Assembly (NCBI GenBank): GCA_017466215.1
Contig: JAFTUO010000035.1
Location: 1 to 64,000 of the forward strand
From: Oscillospiraceae bacterium
GTDB lineage: Bacteria > Bacillota > Clostridia > Oscillospirales > Oscillospiraceae
Direction of reading: 5' to 3'
Length of the DNA stretch: 64,000 nt
Shown: one piece after another, positions 1-8,695 of the stretch
Numbering within the stretch: position 1 is the first letter of the stretch
Layout of the letters: every line of letters begins with the position of its first letter
Made by a program: the position numbers and the translations under genes
Notes under the pieces: model-generated
Told to the model about the DNA's origin: nothing
The model's input: the letters and a program-made list of their open reading frames with translations, nothing else
Database searches by the model: none

Positions 1-62
1 AGGTTTCGTTTGACAATGGATAGTTTTTCTTCTTTGCTCCGTACAGTGTATTTTCTTGCCAT
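1..62 (-). CDS. Start of a transposase-like ORF (partial, runs off the window)
   Basis: Only the first 20 codons are present, read leftwards from an ATG at 62 behind a good GGAGGTG ribosome site. The peptide starts MARKYTVRSKEEKLSIVKRN, lysine/arginine rich with the look of the N-terminal helix-turn-helix arm of IS3-family OrfA transposases. This is recognition by resemblance over very few residues; the family is inferred. A different basic HTH protein is possible. The gene continues beyond position 1. Confidence 0.45.
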   Translation of the reverse strand, partial: MARKYTVRSKEEKLSIVKRN

Positions 63-92
63 ATTACCACCTCCAAATCTATAATAGCATAA

Positions 93-130
93 AAAATAAT
101 GGCAGGCACTTTCGTGTCTACCATTATTTT
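93..130. terminator. Bidirectional intrinsic terminator
   Basis: A 17-bp stem (93-109 with 114-130, one C/A mismatch and one G-T pair) closes a four-base TTTC loop. The outer part of the stem is A-rich on the left and T-rich on the right, so it can terminate in both directions. It sits 30 bases after the stop of the small leftward gene at 160-336 and just upstream of the transposase-like start, which it would insulate from read-through. Confidence 0.65.
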
Positions 131-159
131 ATCACTTCAGCTCAGCCTCCCGGTTTTTG

Positions 160-336
160 TTACATATCCATTTTATTCATCAGCTTGTCGCTGACGTTGG
201 TCGCGGCGTTTTCTACGGCGCAAGCGGCTTTATTTACCAGCTTTCGCGCGGTAGATTGCTTCGGCAGCATCATCACAGCCACCGCGCCTGCGGCAGCGCC
301 GACACCCAAGGTGATTGCCCAGCCTTTTGCTTTCAA
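160..336 (-). CDS. Small membrane protein with glycine/alanine-rich TM segment
   Basis: 58 residues from a TTG at 336, preceded by AAGGGAG at eight bases' spacing. An upstream ATG in the same frame (426) lacks a comparable ribosome site. The protein has a basic N-terminus, one hydrophobic segment rich in Gly and Ala (about residues 7-22), then an amphipathic tail with a repeated Ala/Asn/Lys character. It resembles small YtxH-like single-span envelope proteins in shape only; no family is recognised. It reads towards the terminator at 93-130. Confidence 0.5.
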   Translation of the reverse strand: MKAKGWAITLGVGAAAGAVAVMMLPKQSTARKLVNKAACAVENAATNVSDKLMNKMDM

Positions 337-419
337 TTCCCTCACTCCCTTCGCCTTTAGTATGCCCGGTTCGACACAAAAGGCGCGCAGGGAAATTTGG
401 AAGATTTTTTGCAATATTC

Positions 420-448
420 TTGTCAATCGGCAAAAGCTGTGATATGAT
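420..448 (+). promoter_or_regulatory. Sigma-A promoter for the PyrF-like gene
   Basis: TTGTCA (420-425), 17-base spacer, TATGAT (443-448). It is followed about 35 bases later by an AGGAGG-type ribosome site and the ATG at 483. Confidence 0.75.
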
Positions 449-482
449 TTATGTAAGAAATGTTACTGTTAGGAGGCCAAGT

Positions 483-1349
483 ATGTCTATTGATAAGCTT
501 CACGATAAGATCCGCAAGATGAAAAATCCCTCCATGCTGGATCTGACCGCGGCCGCAGATGCTATTCCTGCGCATATCGACCAGGGGAGTGCGGTGGAAA
601 ATTATGCTTTTTTCTGCCGGGAACTGATGAACGGCCTTAAGGATTCTATGCCTGCCGTCCGTTTCCGTTTTGATGCCTTTGCGCTGATGGGCGGTGAGGG
701 CCTGGCGGCGCTGTCTGCATTGATGCAGGAGGCCCAGGATCTGGGCTATTATGTGCTTCTGGATGCCCCCGGAATTTTGACGCCTGAGGACGCTCAGATG
801 ACCGCGGATACCATTTTCGGCGGGGAAGCGTTTCCCTGCGATGGTCTGCTGATCAGCCCTTATATCGGCAGTGATGCCATCAAGCCTTTCCTGAGCTATT
901 GCAAGGCGGATAAGGACCTTTTTGTGGTTGTGCGCTCTGCCAATAAGACCGCAATGGAACTGCAGGATCTGATGACCGGCACTCGTTTGGTCCACACCGC
1001 TGCGATGGATATCGTCAACCGCCACGGCGAGACTATTTTTGGCAAAAACGGCTATTCCCGGGTCTGCGCGGTTGTAAGCGCCGGTGCGCCCAACAGCATC
1101 CGCGCCATCCGCAGCGGCTATAAGTTCACCTATCTTTTGGTGGATGGCCTGGAATATCCCAGCGGCAATCATAAAAACTGCAGCTACGCCTTTGACCGAT
1201 TCGGCTATGGCGCAGTGGTCTGCGCCGGCACATCCATCACCGCCGCCTGGAAAGAAAACGGCACGGATGGTACGGATTTCGTCGCCCAGGCCGTAGAAGC
1301 AGCGGACCGGATGAAGAAGAATCTGCAGCGCTATGTAACGATTCTGTAA
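483..1349 (+). CDS. PyrF-like protein, catalytic residues lost
   Basis: 288 residues from ATG 483, which has TTAGGAGG at good spacing. The overall sequence follows group 2 orotidine-5'-phosphate decarboxylases: an N-terminal MSIDKLHDKIR/NPS segment, a central GLLISPYIGSDAIKPFL stretch, an ELQDL motif and a C-terminal AGTSITAAW phosphate-loop remnant. The residues that define the enzyme are absent: the conserved strand Lys is Arg60, and the D-K-x-x-D catalytic motif is replaced by D94-A-P-G-I (residues 93-99 read LDAPGIL). The early Asp of the GLD motif is also changed. It therefore most likely cannot decarboxylate OMP and has another role (ligand binding or regulation). It shares a promoter with the glutaredoxin that follows 12 bases later. 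The fold assignment comes from family knowledge; the inactivity is inference. Confidence 0.75.
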   Translation: MSIDKLHDKIRKMKNPSMLDLTAAADAIPAHIDQGSAVENYAFFCRELMNGLKDSMPAVRFRFDAFALMGGEGLAALSALMQEAQDLGYYVLLDAPGILTPEDAQMTADTIFGGEAFPCDGLLISPYIGSDAIKPFLSYCKADKDLFVVVRSANKTAMELQDLMTGTRLVHTAAMDIVNRHGETIFGKNGYSRVCAVVSAGAPNSIRAIRSGYKFTYLLVDGLEYPSGNHKNCSYAFDRFGYGAVVCAGTSITAAWKENGTDGTDFVAQAVEAADRMKKNLQRYVTIL

Positions 1350-1361
1350 GGGGAGAGGAAA

Positions 1362-1622
1362 ATGCTGAGAATTTACGGCTCGATGCTTTGTCCCGACTGC
1401 GTACAGTGCTGTGAAGAGCTGACCGCCGCAGGCGTCGATTATGAATTTCTGGATTTTGCTGACAGCCTGATCCATTTGAAAGAATTTCTTGCCATTCGTG
1501 ACAAAGGCGAACTGTTTGACACCGCTCGGCAGGAGGGAAAGATCGGCATTCCCTGCATCGTTGAGGAAGACGGTTCAATCAAGCTGGACTGGAGCGCCTA
1601 TGTAAGCCAGGACAAAGCCTGA
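1362..1622 (+). CDS. Glutaredoxin-like protein
   Basis: 86 residues. A CPDC redox motif sits near the N-terminus (residues 10-13), as in glutaredoxin-fold thiol oxidoreductases, followed by the beta-strand/helix pattern of the fold and a cis-proline-type IGIPCI segment. A further Cys (17-18, CC) follows the active site. Likely role is thiol/disulfide exchange in the cytoplasm; the partner is unknown. It is co-directional with the PyrF-like gene and starts 12 bases after its stop behind GGGGAGAGG, so the two are probably co-transcribed. Confidence 0.75.
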   Translation: MLRIYGSMLCPDCVQCCEELTAAGVDYEFLDFADSLIHLKEFLAIRDKGELFDTARQEGKIGIPCIVEEDGSIKLDWSAYVSQDKA

Positions 1623-1623
1623 C

Positions 1624-1827
1624 TTAGCCGTTGGGCAGCATACCATTACCGTCGCCGATATAGCCGTCACCGTCTGTTGCGCGGCTGTTATCGCCATCGG
1701 GCATCATATCCTCCATTGCCTTGCTGGCGCCGGTTGCCATATCTTCCGGAGTTGTGCCTCTGCGGCAACCTGCGAACAGGCTAAGGGTAAGGACAAGGAT
1801 CAGTACAAGTGTAATCGTCTTTTTCAT
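1624..1827 (-). CDS. Small lipoprotein
   Basis: 67 residues, ATG at 1827 with GGGAGG. The N-terminus is a classic lipoprotein signal: MKK, hydrophobic core, then lipobox LFAGC with Cys20 as the lipidation site. The mature part is short, acidic and low complexity (Asp, Gly, Met rich). It is tail-to-tail with the glutaredoxin gene, with a single base between stops. No function can be assigned. Confidence 0.75.
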   Translation of the reverse strand: MKKTITLVLILVLTLSLFAGCRRGTTPEDMATGASKAMEDMMPDGDNSRATDGDGYIGDGNGMLPNG

Positions 1828-1890
1828 AATTTTTCCTCCCTGAATTGGATTACACCACTATTATCTCCGTATCCTAAAGAAAAATACTTT

Positions 1891-1925
1891 ATACGCCTGC
1901 AGTTTGCTGTGGGCGTATTTTATTA
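1891..1925 (+). terminator. Intrinsic terminator
   Basis: Hairpin with arms 1891-1902 and 1907-1918 (seven outer ATACGCC/GGCGTAT pairs plus inner pairs, TTTG loop), followed by a T-rich tract. It would stop rightward transcription, including read-through across the lipoprotein gene, before the murB promoter. The opposite side is also T-rich on the other strand. Confidence 0.55.
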
Positions 1926-1944
1926 TTTTATATAAAATAATAAA

Positions 1945-1973
1945 TTGCATAATTAGTTTTGGTGTGATATAGT
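1945..1973 (+). promoter_or_regulatory. Sigma-A promoter for murB
   Basis: TTGCAT (1945-1950), 17-base spacer, TATAGT (1968-1973), about 30 bases before the murB start, which has a CGGAGG ribosome site. Confidence 0.75.
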
Positions 1974-2003
1974 ATAAAAGATATCATACACCCGGAGGCG
2001 TTT

Positions 2004-2906
2004 ATGAGGGATTTGACATCTTTACAGAAGCAAATAAACTCCGTTTGTGAGCTGAAATATAACGAACCTATGAGCAACCACACCTCCTTCCGCATCGGCG
2101 GTGAAGCCGAGGTAATGGCCTTTCCAAAAAACACGGATGAGCTGGCGGATATTTTGAAGCGGGCATCTGCGCTGGGCGTAAAACCCAGAATTCTGGGCGC
2201 AGGCACGAATGTGCTGGCACCGGATGCACCGCTTGAGGGTATCGTGATATGCCTTAAGGACTGTCTGGACGGTATGCAGCTGCTTGCTGATGACCGGATC
2301 TGCGTTATGGCCGGCGTTACGATGACCCGTGCGGCACTGTTCGCCGCCAAGCACGGCTTGTCCGGCCTGGAATTTGCCCACGGCATTCCCGGCACAGTTG
2401 GCGGAGGCGTATATATGAACGCCGGTGCTTACGGCGGCGAGATCTGCCAGGTATTTGAAATTGCTGTCGTGATGCAGCCGGATGGCAGCCTTCGTAATGT
2501 TTCACGGTCGGATATGCAGTTTTCCTACCGCCACAGCATTTTGGAGCAGACCGGCGATATCGTCGTCTGCACGGTGTTTCAGCTGAAGAAGACGTCTGCG
2601 GAGGAAATCAAGGCGAAAATGAAAGAGCTGATGGCAAAACGCTCTGCATCTCAGCCCCTGGATCTGCCGTCTGCCGGCTCTGCATTCAAGCGCCCTGTGG
2701 GCGGTTACGCCGCTGCGCTGATCGACGAGGCAGGATTAAAGGGCTACCAGGTCGGTGGCGCTGCCATCTCCACCAAGCACGCCGGATTCGCCGTCAACCT
2801 GGGCGGTGCAACTTCCGAAGATGTAAAGACACTTTTGAAAAATGTTTCTGACATTGTATATGAAAGATCCGGCATTCGCTTAGAGCCGGAAGTTCGCATC
2901 TGGTAA
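2004..2906 (+). CDS. murB: UDP-N-acetylenolpyruvoylglucosamine reductase MurB
   Basis: 300 residues. MurB reduces UDP-GlcNAc-enolpyruvate to UDP-MurNAc with NADPH and FAD, the second committed step of peptidoglycan precursor synthesis in the cytoplasm. FAD-binding motifs are visible: NHTSFRIGG, LGAGTNVL, and EFAHGIPGTVGGGVYMNAGAYG. The substrate/catalytic segment SYRHS, the proton-donor Ser in GSAFKRP, and the final Glu in LEPEVRIW are all present. It lacks the insert of type I enzymes, so it is type II. It has its own promoter and is followed directly by whiA; rapZ and yvcK, which often lie between, are not here. Confidence 0.95.
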   Translation: MRDLTSLQKQINSVCELKYNEPMSNHTSFRIGGEAEVMAFPKNTDELADILKRASALGVKPRILGAGTNVLAPDAPLEGIVICLKDCLDGMQLLADDRICVMAGVTMTRAALFAAKHGLSGLEFAHGIPGTVGGGVYMNAGAYGGEICQVFEIAVVMQPDGSLRNVSRSDMQFSYRHSILEQTGDIVVCTVFQLKKTSAEEIKAKMKELMAKRSASQPLDLPSAGSAFKRPVGGYAAALIDEAGLKGYQVGGAAISTKHAGFAVNLGGATSEDVKTLLKNVSDIVYERSGIRLEPEVRIW

Positions 2907-2936
2907 ATCAACAAACCTATGAAAGGAGGGCCCGCA

Positions 2937-3848
2937 ATGGCCATTTCGTTCTCTGCAACGGCAAAAGCCGAAATCTGTCGGGTCTTCCCGCAGAAGCGCT
3001 GCTGCGCGCTGGCACAATGCTTTGGTATTCTGCTGTTCTGCAACAGCTTCAGCGCTGACGGCATCCGGATCATCACGGAAAGCCGCGAATTTGCGCAAAA
3101 CCTGCCAAAGTTGTTCAAAAAGGCATTTTCCGTCAGTTTTGACGTTCTTCCGGAAACGGAAACTTCCGGAAAACTGATATTCCAGATCACGGACAGGGAA
3201 AAAATCACCCAGATCATGGCGGCCTATGGCTTCAATCCTGCGGATACCCTGGCGCTGAATGTGAATCTGGCGGTTGTCGAGGAAGAATGCTGCAAGGCTT
3301 CGTTCCTGCGGGGTGCATTCCTCTCCGGCGGCTCTGTAACCGACCCTGTCAAGGGCTATCATATCGAGATCACCACCACCCACAGCGCCGTTGCACGACA
3401 GACCTATGCGCTGATGGAAGAGATTTTGGGCTTTTATCCAAAGACCGCAGTTCGGGTCGGTGCGCAGGTGCTTTACCTAAAGCAGAGTGAGCAGATTGCA
3501 GATCTGCTGACTTATCTGGGTGCGCCGGTGGCGGCGATGGGCATTATGGAAGCCAGACTTGAAAAAGAACTGAACAACAAGGTCAACCGCCGCTGTAACT
3601 GCGACGATGCCAACACCTCCAAAGTGGTGGAGGCAGCCCAGGAACAGCTGGCTGCGATCCGCATTATCAGAGAGCGGGGGTTGACCGAAAATCTTCCCCA
3701 AAAGCTGCAGCAGGCGCTGATTGCCCGGGAGAACAACCCCGAAGCGTCCCTGACGGAGCTGGCAGCTATGATGGAGCCGCCCATCACAAAACCGGCAATG
3801 AATCACCGGCTGAAAAAGTTGGTAGAACTTTCAAAGGAGGCTGTATAA
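2937..3848 (+). CDS. whiA: WhiA family DNA-binding protein
   Basis: 303 residues from ATG 2937, chosen because the in-frame ATG at 2919 overlaps the AAAGGAGGG ribosome site. WhiA proteins combine an N-terminal degenerate LAGLIDADG homing-endonuclease fold with a C-terminal HTH and act in cell-division/sporulation control. The FLRGAFLSGGSVTDP segment (about residues 120-134) is the typical endonuclease-like motif; the C-terminal LTELAAMMEPPITKPAMNHR segment is the HTH. NRRCNCDDAN is a family hallmark. The stop is immediately followed by the dnaE start. Confidence 0.93.
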   Translation: MAISFSATAKAEICRVFPQKRCCALAQCFGILLFCNSFSADGIRIITESREFAQNLPKLFKKAFSVSFDVLPETETSGKLIFQITDREKITQIMAAYGFNPADTLALNVNLAVVEEECCKASFLRGAFLSGGSVTDPVKGYHIEITTTHSAVARQTYALMEEILGFYPKTAVRVGAQVLYLKQSEQIADLLTYLGAPVAAMGIMEARLEKELNNKVNRRCNCDDANTSKVVEAAQEQLAAIRIIRERGLTENLPQKLQQALIARENNPEASLTELAAMMEPPITKPAMNHRLKKLVELSKEAV

Positions 3849-6800
3849 ATGAGTTTCGTTCATCTGCACGTACATAGTGAATACAGCCTTCTGGACGGCG
3901 CTTGCCGTATTAACGGCATGATGGACCGGGTCAAGGAGATTGGACAGAGCGCCATTGCTATCACCGACCACGGCGTTATGTACGGCTGTATCGACTTCTA
4001 CAAGGCGGCTAAGGATGCCGGCGTGAAGCCAATCATCGGCTGTGAGGTCTATGTTGCCCGCCGGGGTATGGAAGACCGTGTCCACGGTATTGACAATGAC
4101 CCCTACCATCTGGTGCTGCTGTGTGAGAATATGACCGGCTACCAGAATCTTTGCTATCTGGTTTCTGAGGCCAACAGCCGCGGCTTTTACGGTAAGCCCA
4201 GAGTGGACCTGGAGCTGCTTTCCAAGCATCACGATGGGTTAATCGCATTGTCTGCCTGCCTTGCCGGCGGTGTTGCCCAGTATCTTATGGATGAGGATTA
4301 TGCGGCGGCGAAGGAATATGCGCTGAAGATGGCGGATATTTTCGGCCCGGAGTGCTTTTATCTGGAGCTGCAGGACCACGGCATTGAGGAGCAGCGCGCG
4401 GTGAATCAGGGCGTGCAGCGCATTGCCCGGGAGACCGGCCTGCCGATGGTGGTTACCAACGACGCCCACTATCTGCGCAAGGAAGATGCTGCGATGCAGG
4501 ATGTTCTTCTGTGCGTTCAGATGGGCAAGACTGTGGACGACGAAAACCGAATGAAATTCCAGACCGACGAGTTTTACCTCAAGTCTGAGGAAGAGCTGCG
4601 CAGTCTGTTCCCGAATTGCGACGAAGCCTTTGAAAATACGGCGAAAATCGCCGAAATGTGCAATGTGGAATTTGTGTTCCACGAGTACCATCTGCCGTCT
4701 TTCCCGATCCCTGACGGCTTCACCAACGAGCAGTATTTCCGCAAGCTGTGCTACGAAGGCTTTGAAGAGCGCTACAGCAACCCACCTGAAGAGTACCTGC
4801 AGCGCTTGGAATACGAAATTGATGTCATCAGCCGGATGGGCTATGTGAACTACTATCTCATTGTCTGGGACTTCATCCGCTATGCCAAGGAGGAGGGTAT
4901 CCCCGTGGGCCCGGGCCGTGGCTCCGGTGCGGCTTCCATTGCGGCCTACTGCCTGCATATTACGGAAGTTGACCCGATGAAGTACGGCCTGATCTTTGAG
5001 CGATTCTTGAATCCCGAGCGTGTCAGTATGCCCGACTTTGATACGGACTTCTGCCAGGAACGCCGGGGCGAGGTCATTGAGTACGTTATGCGCAAATACG
5101 GCAAGGATCACGTTGCCCAGATCGCAACCTTTGGTACGATGGCGGCACGCGGCGCGATCCGGGATGTGGGCCGTGCGCTGAACTTTACCTATGCCCAGAC
5201 GGACGTGGTGGCAAAGCTTGTACCCACCATGCCGCTGCACATCACCCTGAAGCAGGCGCTGGAGATCAGCCCCAAGCTGAAGGAAATGTATGATGGCGAC
5301 GAGCAGGTGAAAAAGCTGGTGGATACGGCAATGAGCCTGGAGGGTATGCCCAGAAACACCTCCACTCACGCCGCCGGCGTGGTGATCACCGCCGACCCGG
5401 TGCATACCTATGTGCCCCTGGCTCGCAATGACGAGACGATGGTTACCCAGTACACGATGACCACCATCGAGGAATTGGGTCTGCTGAAGATGGACTTCCT
5501 TGGACTTCGCAACCTGACGGTCATCAAGGATGCGGAAAATCAGATCAAGCAGTTTGAGCCTGATTTCTCTATGGATAAGATCCCAGACGATGACGCCGCC
5601 ACCTTTGCGATGGTGGCAGAGGGCAAGACCCAGGGTGTGTTCCAGCTGGAGTCTGCCGGTATGACCGGCGTTTGCGTTGGTATGAAGTCGTCGTCCATCG
5701 AAGACTTTACGGCTGTGGTGGCGCTGTATCGCCCCGGTCCTATGGATTCGATTCCGCAGTTTATTTCCAACAAATTAAATCCCAGCAAGGTTACCTATAA
5801 AACCCCGTTGCTTGAGCCGATTCTGAAGGTTACATACGGCTGCATTGTCTACCAGGAGCAGGTTATTGAGATCTTCCGTTCCTTGGCCGGCTACTCTATG
5901 GGCCAGGCGGACAACATTCGCCGCGCCATCTCCAAGAAGAAGCAGAAGATCATTGACGCCGAGCGCAAAACCTTTGTCTACGGCGATGCCGATCAGGGCA
6001 TTCCCGGCTGTATCCAGCGGGGTGTTCCCGAGGCTGTGGCGCAGTCCATCTACGATGAGATCGTTGCCTTTGCCAACTATGCCTTTAACAAGGCCCACGC
6101 GGTCTGCTACGCCGTGGTTGCCTACCAGACGGCATACCTGAAGTGCCATTATCCAAAGCAGTATATGGCGGCGCTGATGACCTCTGTGCTGGACTCGGCA
6201 GAAAAGGTCTCCGGCTATATTGCCGAGTGTAAGAGTATGGGCATCCCCGTTCTGCCGCCGGATATCAACCGTTCTTCCGATACCTTTACCGTGGAGGGCG
6301 ATGCGATCCGCTTCGGCCTAGGCGCGGTGAAAAATGTGGGCCGCGGTCTGATCCGTACGATGGCAGCCCGCCGCGCTGACGGAGGCGATTTCAAGTCGCT
6401 GGAGGATTTCCTGCAGAGAATGGGTGAGGGCGAGCTGAACAAGCGTGCCGTGGAGAACTTTATCAAGTGCGGCGCGATGGATTGCTTCGGTTATCACCGC
6501 AGCGAGCTGCTGGCGGTATACGAGAGTATGATGGACAGCGTTTCTTCCTCCAGAAAGAAGAATCTGGATGGACAGATGGGTCTGTTCTCCATGCTGGATG
6601 CGGAGGATAAGGCCGCAGCCATCCCGATTCCTAAGCTGCCGGAAATGAATAAGGCAGACCTGATGGCCCTGGAAAAGGAGACAACAGGCATTTATCTGTC
6701 CGGCCACCCGATGGACGATTACCGCCAGTTCCTGCGAAATACCCACGTCGTCCCCATCGGCAAGCTGATGAGCGAGGACAGCACGTACGCCGATGACAGC

Positions 6801-7304
6801 ATCATCAGCGTGGCGGGCATCGTTCAGAGCGTGAAGATGAAGACCACCCGCAATAACTCGATGATGGCCTATGTAACGCTGGAGGATGATACCTCGTCCA
6901 TCGAAATGCTGGCATTTTCCAATGTGCTGAGCCAGTACGGCGGCTATTTGCGGGAAAACAGTGCGGTGGTTATCACCGGCCGGCTGTCTATCCGGGACGA
7001 AAAAGAGCCCCAGATCGTTATCAACCGTGCCCGACCCATTACCGATTACACGGAGAACGCGCCTGCACCCCAGGAAGCGCCGAAAACGGTTACTGCCGAT
7101 ACGCTGTATCTGCAGCTGACAGGGGAGAGCGATCCCAGATTCCAGAAGGTCCGGGCTATCGTAAATATGTTCCCCGGCAGCAATACAGTTAAGGTCTTCT
7201 TCGCCGATACCCGCAAGCTGATGGGCACGAAAGCAAGCCTTGACAGCGCGATGATCGAAGAGCTTAGAAGTTTGCTGGGCGATGGCAATGATGTTTTGAA
7301 ATAG
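3849..7304 (+). CDS. dnaE: DNA polymerase III subunit alpha, DnaE type
   Basis: 1151 residues, near the usual DnaE length. Order: N-terminal PHP domain beginning HLHVHSEYSLLDGA (residues 4-17), polymerase core with the catalytic PDFDTDF motif (395-401, Asp396/398/400), tandem helix-hairpin-helix region, and a C-terminal OB fold (about 985-1080, SVAGIVQSVKMKTTRN). There is no proofreading exonuclease insert, so it is DnaE rather than PolC; in Gram-positives this enzyme acts at replication initiation and in the lagging strand. It begins the base after the whiA stop, with the ribosome site inside the whiA end. The last part after the OB fold is the least conserved. Confidence 0.96.
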   Translation: MSFVHLHVHSEYSLLDGACRINGMMDRVKEIGQSAIAITDHGVMYGCIDFYKAAKDAGVKPIIGCEVYVARRGMEDRVHGIDNDPYHLVLLCENMTGYQNLCYLVSEANSRGFYGKPRVDLELLSKHHDGLIALSACLAGGVAQYLMDEDYAAAKEYALKMADIFGPECFYLELQDHGIEEQRAVNQGVQRIARETGLPMVVTNDAHYLRKEDAAMQDVLLCVQMGKTVDDENRMKFQTDEFYLKSEEELRSLFPNCDEAFENTAKIAEMCNVEFVFHEYHLPSFPIPDGFTNEQYFRKLCYEGFEERYSNPPEEYLQRLEYEIDVISRMGYVNYYLIVWDFIRYAKEEGIPVGPGRGSGAASIAAYCLHITEVDPMKYGLIFERFLNPERVSMPDFDTDFCQERRGEVIEYVMRKYGKDHVAQIATFGTMAARGAIRDVGRALNFTYAQTDVVAKLVPTMPLHITLKQALEISPKLKEMYDGDEQVKKLVDTAMSLEGMPRNTSTHAAGVVITADPVHTYVPLARNDETMVTQYTMTTIEELGLLKMDFLGLRNLTVIKDAENQIKQFEPDFSMDKIPDDDAATFAMVAEGKTQGVFQLESAGMTGVCVGMKSSSIEDFTAVVALYRPGPMDSIPQFISNKLNPSKVTYKTPLLEPILKVTYGCIVYQEQVIEIFRSLAGYSMGQADNIRRAISKKKQKIIDAERKTFVYGDADQGIPGCIQRGVPEAVAQSIYDEIVAFANYAFNKAHAVCYAVVAYQTAYLKCHYPKQYMAALMTSVLDSAEKVSGYIAECKSMGIPVLPPDINRSSDTFTVEGDAIRFGLGAVKNVGRGLIRTMAARRADGGDFKSLEDFLQRMGEGELNKRAVENFIKCGAMDCFGYHRSELLAVYESMMDSVSSSRKKNLDGQMGLFSMLDAEDKAAAIPIPKLPEMNKADLMALEKETTGIYLSGHPMDDYRQFLRNTHVVPIGKLMSEDSTYADDSIISVAGIVQSVKMKTTRNNSMMAYVTLEDDTSSIEMLAFSNVLSQYGGYLRENSAVVITGRLSIRDEKEPQIVINRARPITDYTENAPAPQEAPKTVTADTLYLQLTGESDPRFQKVRAIVNMFPGSNTVKVFFADTRKLMGTKASLDSAMIEELRSLLGDGNDVLK

Positions 7305-7305
7305 C

Positions 7306-7334
7306 TTTACATTTTCGAAAATTTGTGCTATAAT
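7306..7334 (+). promoter_or_regulatory. Sigma-A promoter after dnaE
   Basis: TTTACA (7306-7311), 17-base spacer, perfect TATAAT (7329-7334). It begins one base after the dnaE stop and drives the lipoprotein/two-component unit. Confidence 0.8.
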
Positions 7335-7361
7335 AAAATGCTGAAAGGAGTGATGACCGCT

Positions 7362-8684
7362 GTGAACAGAATACGTGTATTTGCTGCTGCGCTGGCGGTC
7401 ATTCTGCTTCTGAGCGGATGCAGCTTCCGCACCGTCAACGACCTGTACAGCCTGCCAAAACGCTCTGAGGGCTACACAAATCTGCAGTCTGAAATGGAGA
7501 GCGCAATGAGCGGCTGGGAATACGCCGCACCCTTGAGCGGCGAGCATCAGCAAACGCTGCAGACCGCCGATCTGGACGGCGACGGATATAATGAATATCT
7601 GCTGTTCGCGAAAAGCAATTCTGCGGAAGAGCCGCTGCGCATTTTTATCTTCAGCGGCGACGGCGAGGAATATTGGCTGCAGGACACCATTGAGTGTATT
7701 GGCTCGTCCTTTGATCAGGTGGCCTATGCGCGGATCAATCCCGGCAAGGGACTGCAGCTGATCGTGGGGCATCAGGTCAGCGACCAGGTGCTGAAGTCAA
7801 TGTCCGTCTATCAGATGGTTGATGGGCAGATGGAGCGGATATTATCGACAAATTACTCCCGCTTGCTCTGCAGCGATCTGGACCGTAACGGCTTGAGTGA
7901 AGTCTTTGTGATCCATCCAAATGTGGAAAACGCCGGAAACTGCGTGGCGGAGCTTTACGGCAGCAAAAACGGCACGATCCAAAGATCCCAGGAGGTGGCG
8001 CTGTCTGCCTCTGCTGACAGCATCAAGCGCATCGTCCTTGGCAAGCTGAACGATGGTGTTGCGGCAGTGTATGTTGCCAGCGGTCTGGATGAAAACGCCA
8101 TTATTACTGATGTTTGTGCGCTGCTGGACGGTCAGCTTACCAATGTTTCGCTGTCAGCCGAATCCGGAACGAGCGTTCAGACCATCCGTAATTACTACGT
8201 CTACGCTGACGATATTGACGGCGACGGCGCTTTGGAGCTGCCCAGCCTGATCTCCCTGGCCTCGGCAGGCAATGCCGAAACCGATGAGACCCAGTATGTG
8301 ATCCGCTGGTATGCGCTGAATGCCGACGGAACGACGGTGGACAAGATGTACACCTATCATAACTTTGTCGGCAGATGGTATCTGCAGGTTGATGCGCGCA
8401 TCGCCGGAGATCTCACCGCCGCACAGCGAGGCAACAGTTATGAATTTGGCCTTTGGGATGGGGAAAATCAGCGCGGTCAAAAGCTGATGACACTGTATGT
8501 GCTCACCGGTCAGCGCCGGGAGGAGCAGGCGGTGGAAGATAACCGCTTTGTTGTGTATAAGAATGAATCCACAGTTTACGCTGTGAAGCTGGAGGTCGCA
8601 TCCGCAGCCTACGGTATGACCCAGGAGAGTCTGATCGAGAGCTTTCATCTGATCGTTGACGATTGGAACTCCGGTATGATGTAA
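7362..8684 (+). CDS. Lipoprotein with FG-GAP/VCBS-like repeats
   Basis: 440 residues from GTG 7362. The ATG at 7353 is too close to the AAAGGAG ribosome site, which fits the GTG at 11 bases. A signal peptide ends in LLLSGC, giving a membrane-anchored extracellular protein. The mature part carries repeated acidic calcium-loop-like motifs, DLDGDGYNEYL, DLDRNGLSEVF and DIDGDGALELP, typical of VCBS/FG-GAP beta-propeller-like repeats. It stands directly upstream of a response regulator and a histidine kinase and shares their promoter, so it may be an accessory sensor or a co-regulated surface protein; that role is inference. Confidence 0.75.
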   Translation: MNRIRVFAAALAVILLLSGCSFRTVNDLYSLPKRSEGYTNLQSEMESAMSGWEYAAPLSGEHQQTLQTADLDGDGYNEYLLFAKSNSAEEPLRIFIFSGDGEEYWLQDTIECIGSSFDQVAYARINPGKGLQLIVGHQVSDQVLKSMSVYQMVDGQMERILSTNYSRLLCSDLDRNGLSEVFVIHPNVENAGNCVAELYGSKNGTIQRSQEVALSASADSIKRIVLGKLNDGVAAVYVASGLDENAIITDVCALLDGQLTNVSLSAESGTSVQTIRNYYVYADDIDGDGALELPSLISLASAGNAETDETQYVIRWYALNADGTTVDKMYTYHNFVGRWYLQVDARIAGDLTAAQRGNSYEFGLWDGENQRGQKLMTLYVLTGQRREEQAVEDNRFVVYKNESTVYAVKLEVASAAYGMTQESLIESFHLIVDDWNSGMM

Positions 8685-8695
8685 GAGGTGCAGCT

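Noticed and set aside
315..482. Longer N-terminus for the PyrF-like protein
   Set aside because: It would span the promoter at 420-448 and the ribosome site; the conserved family start is at 483.
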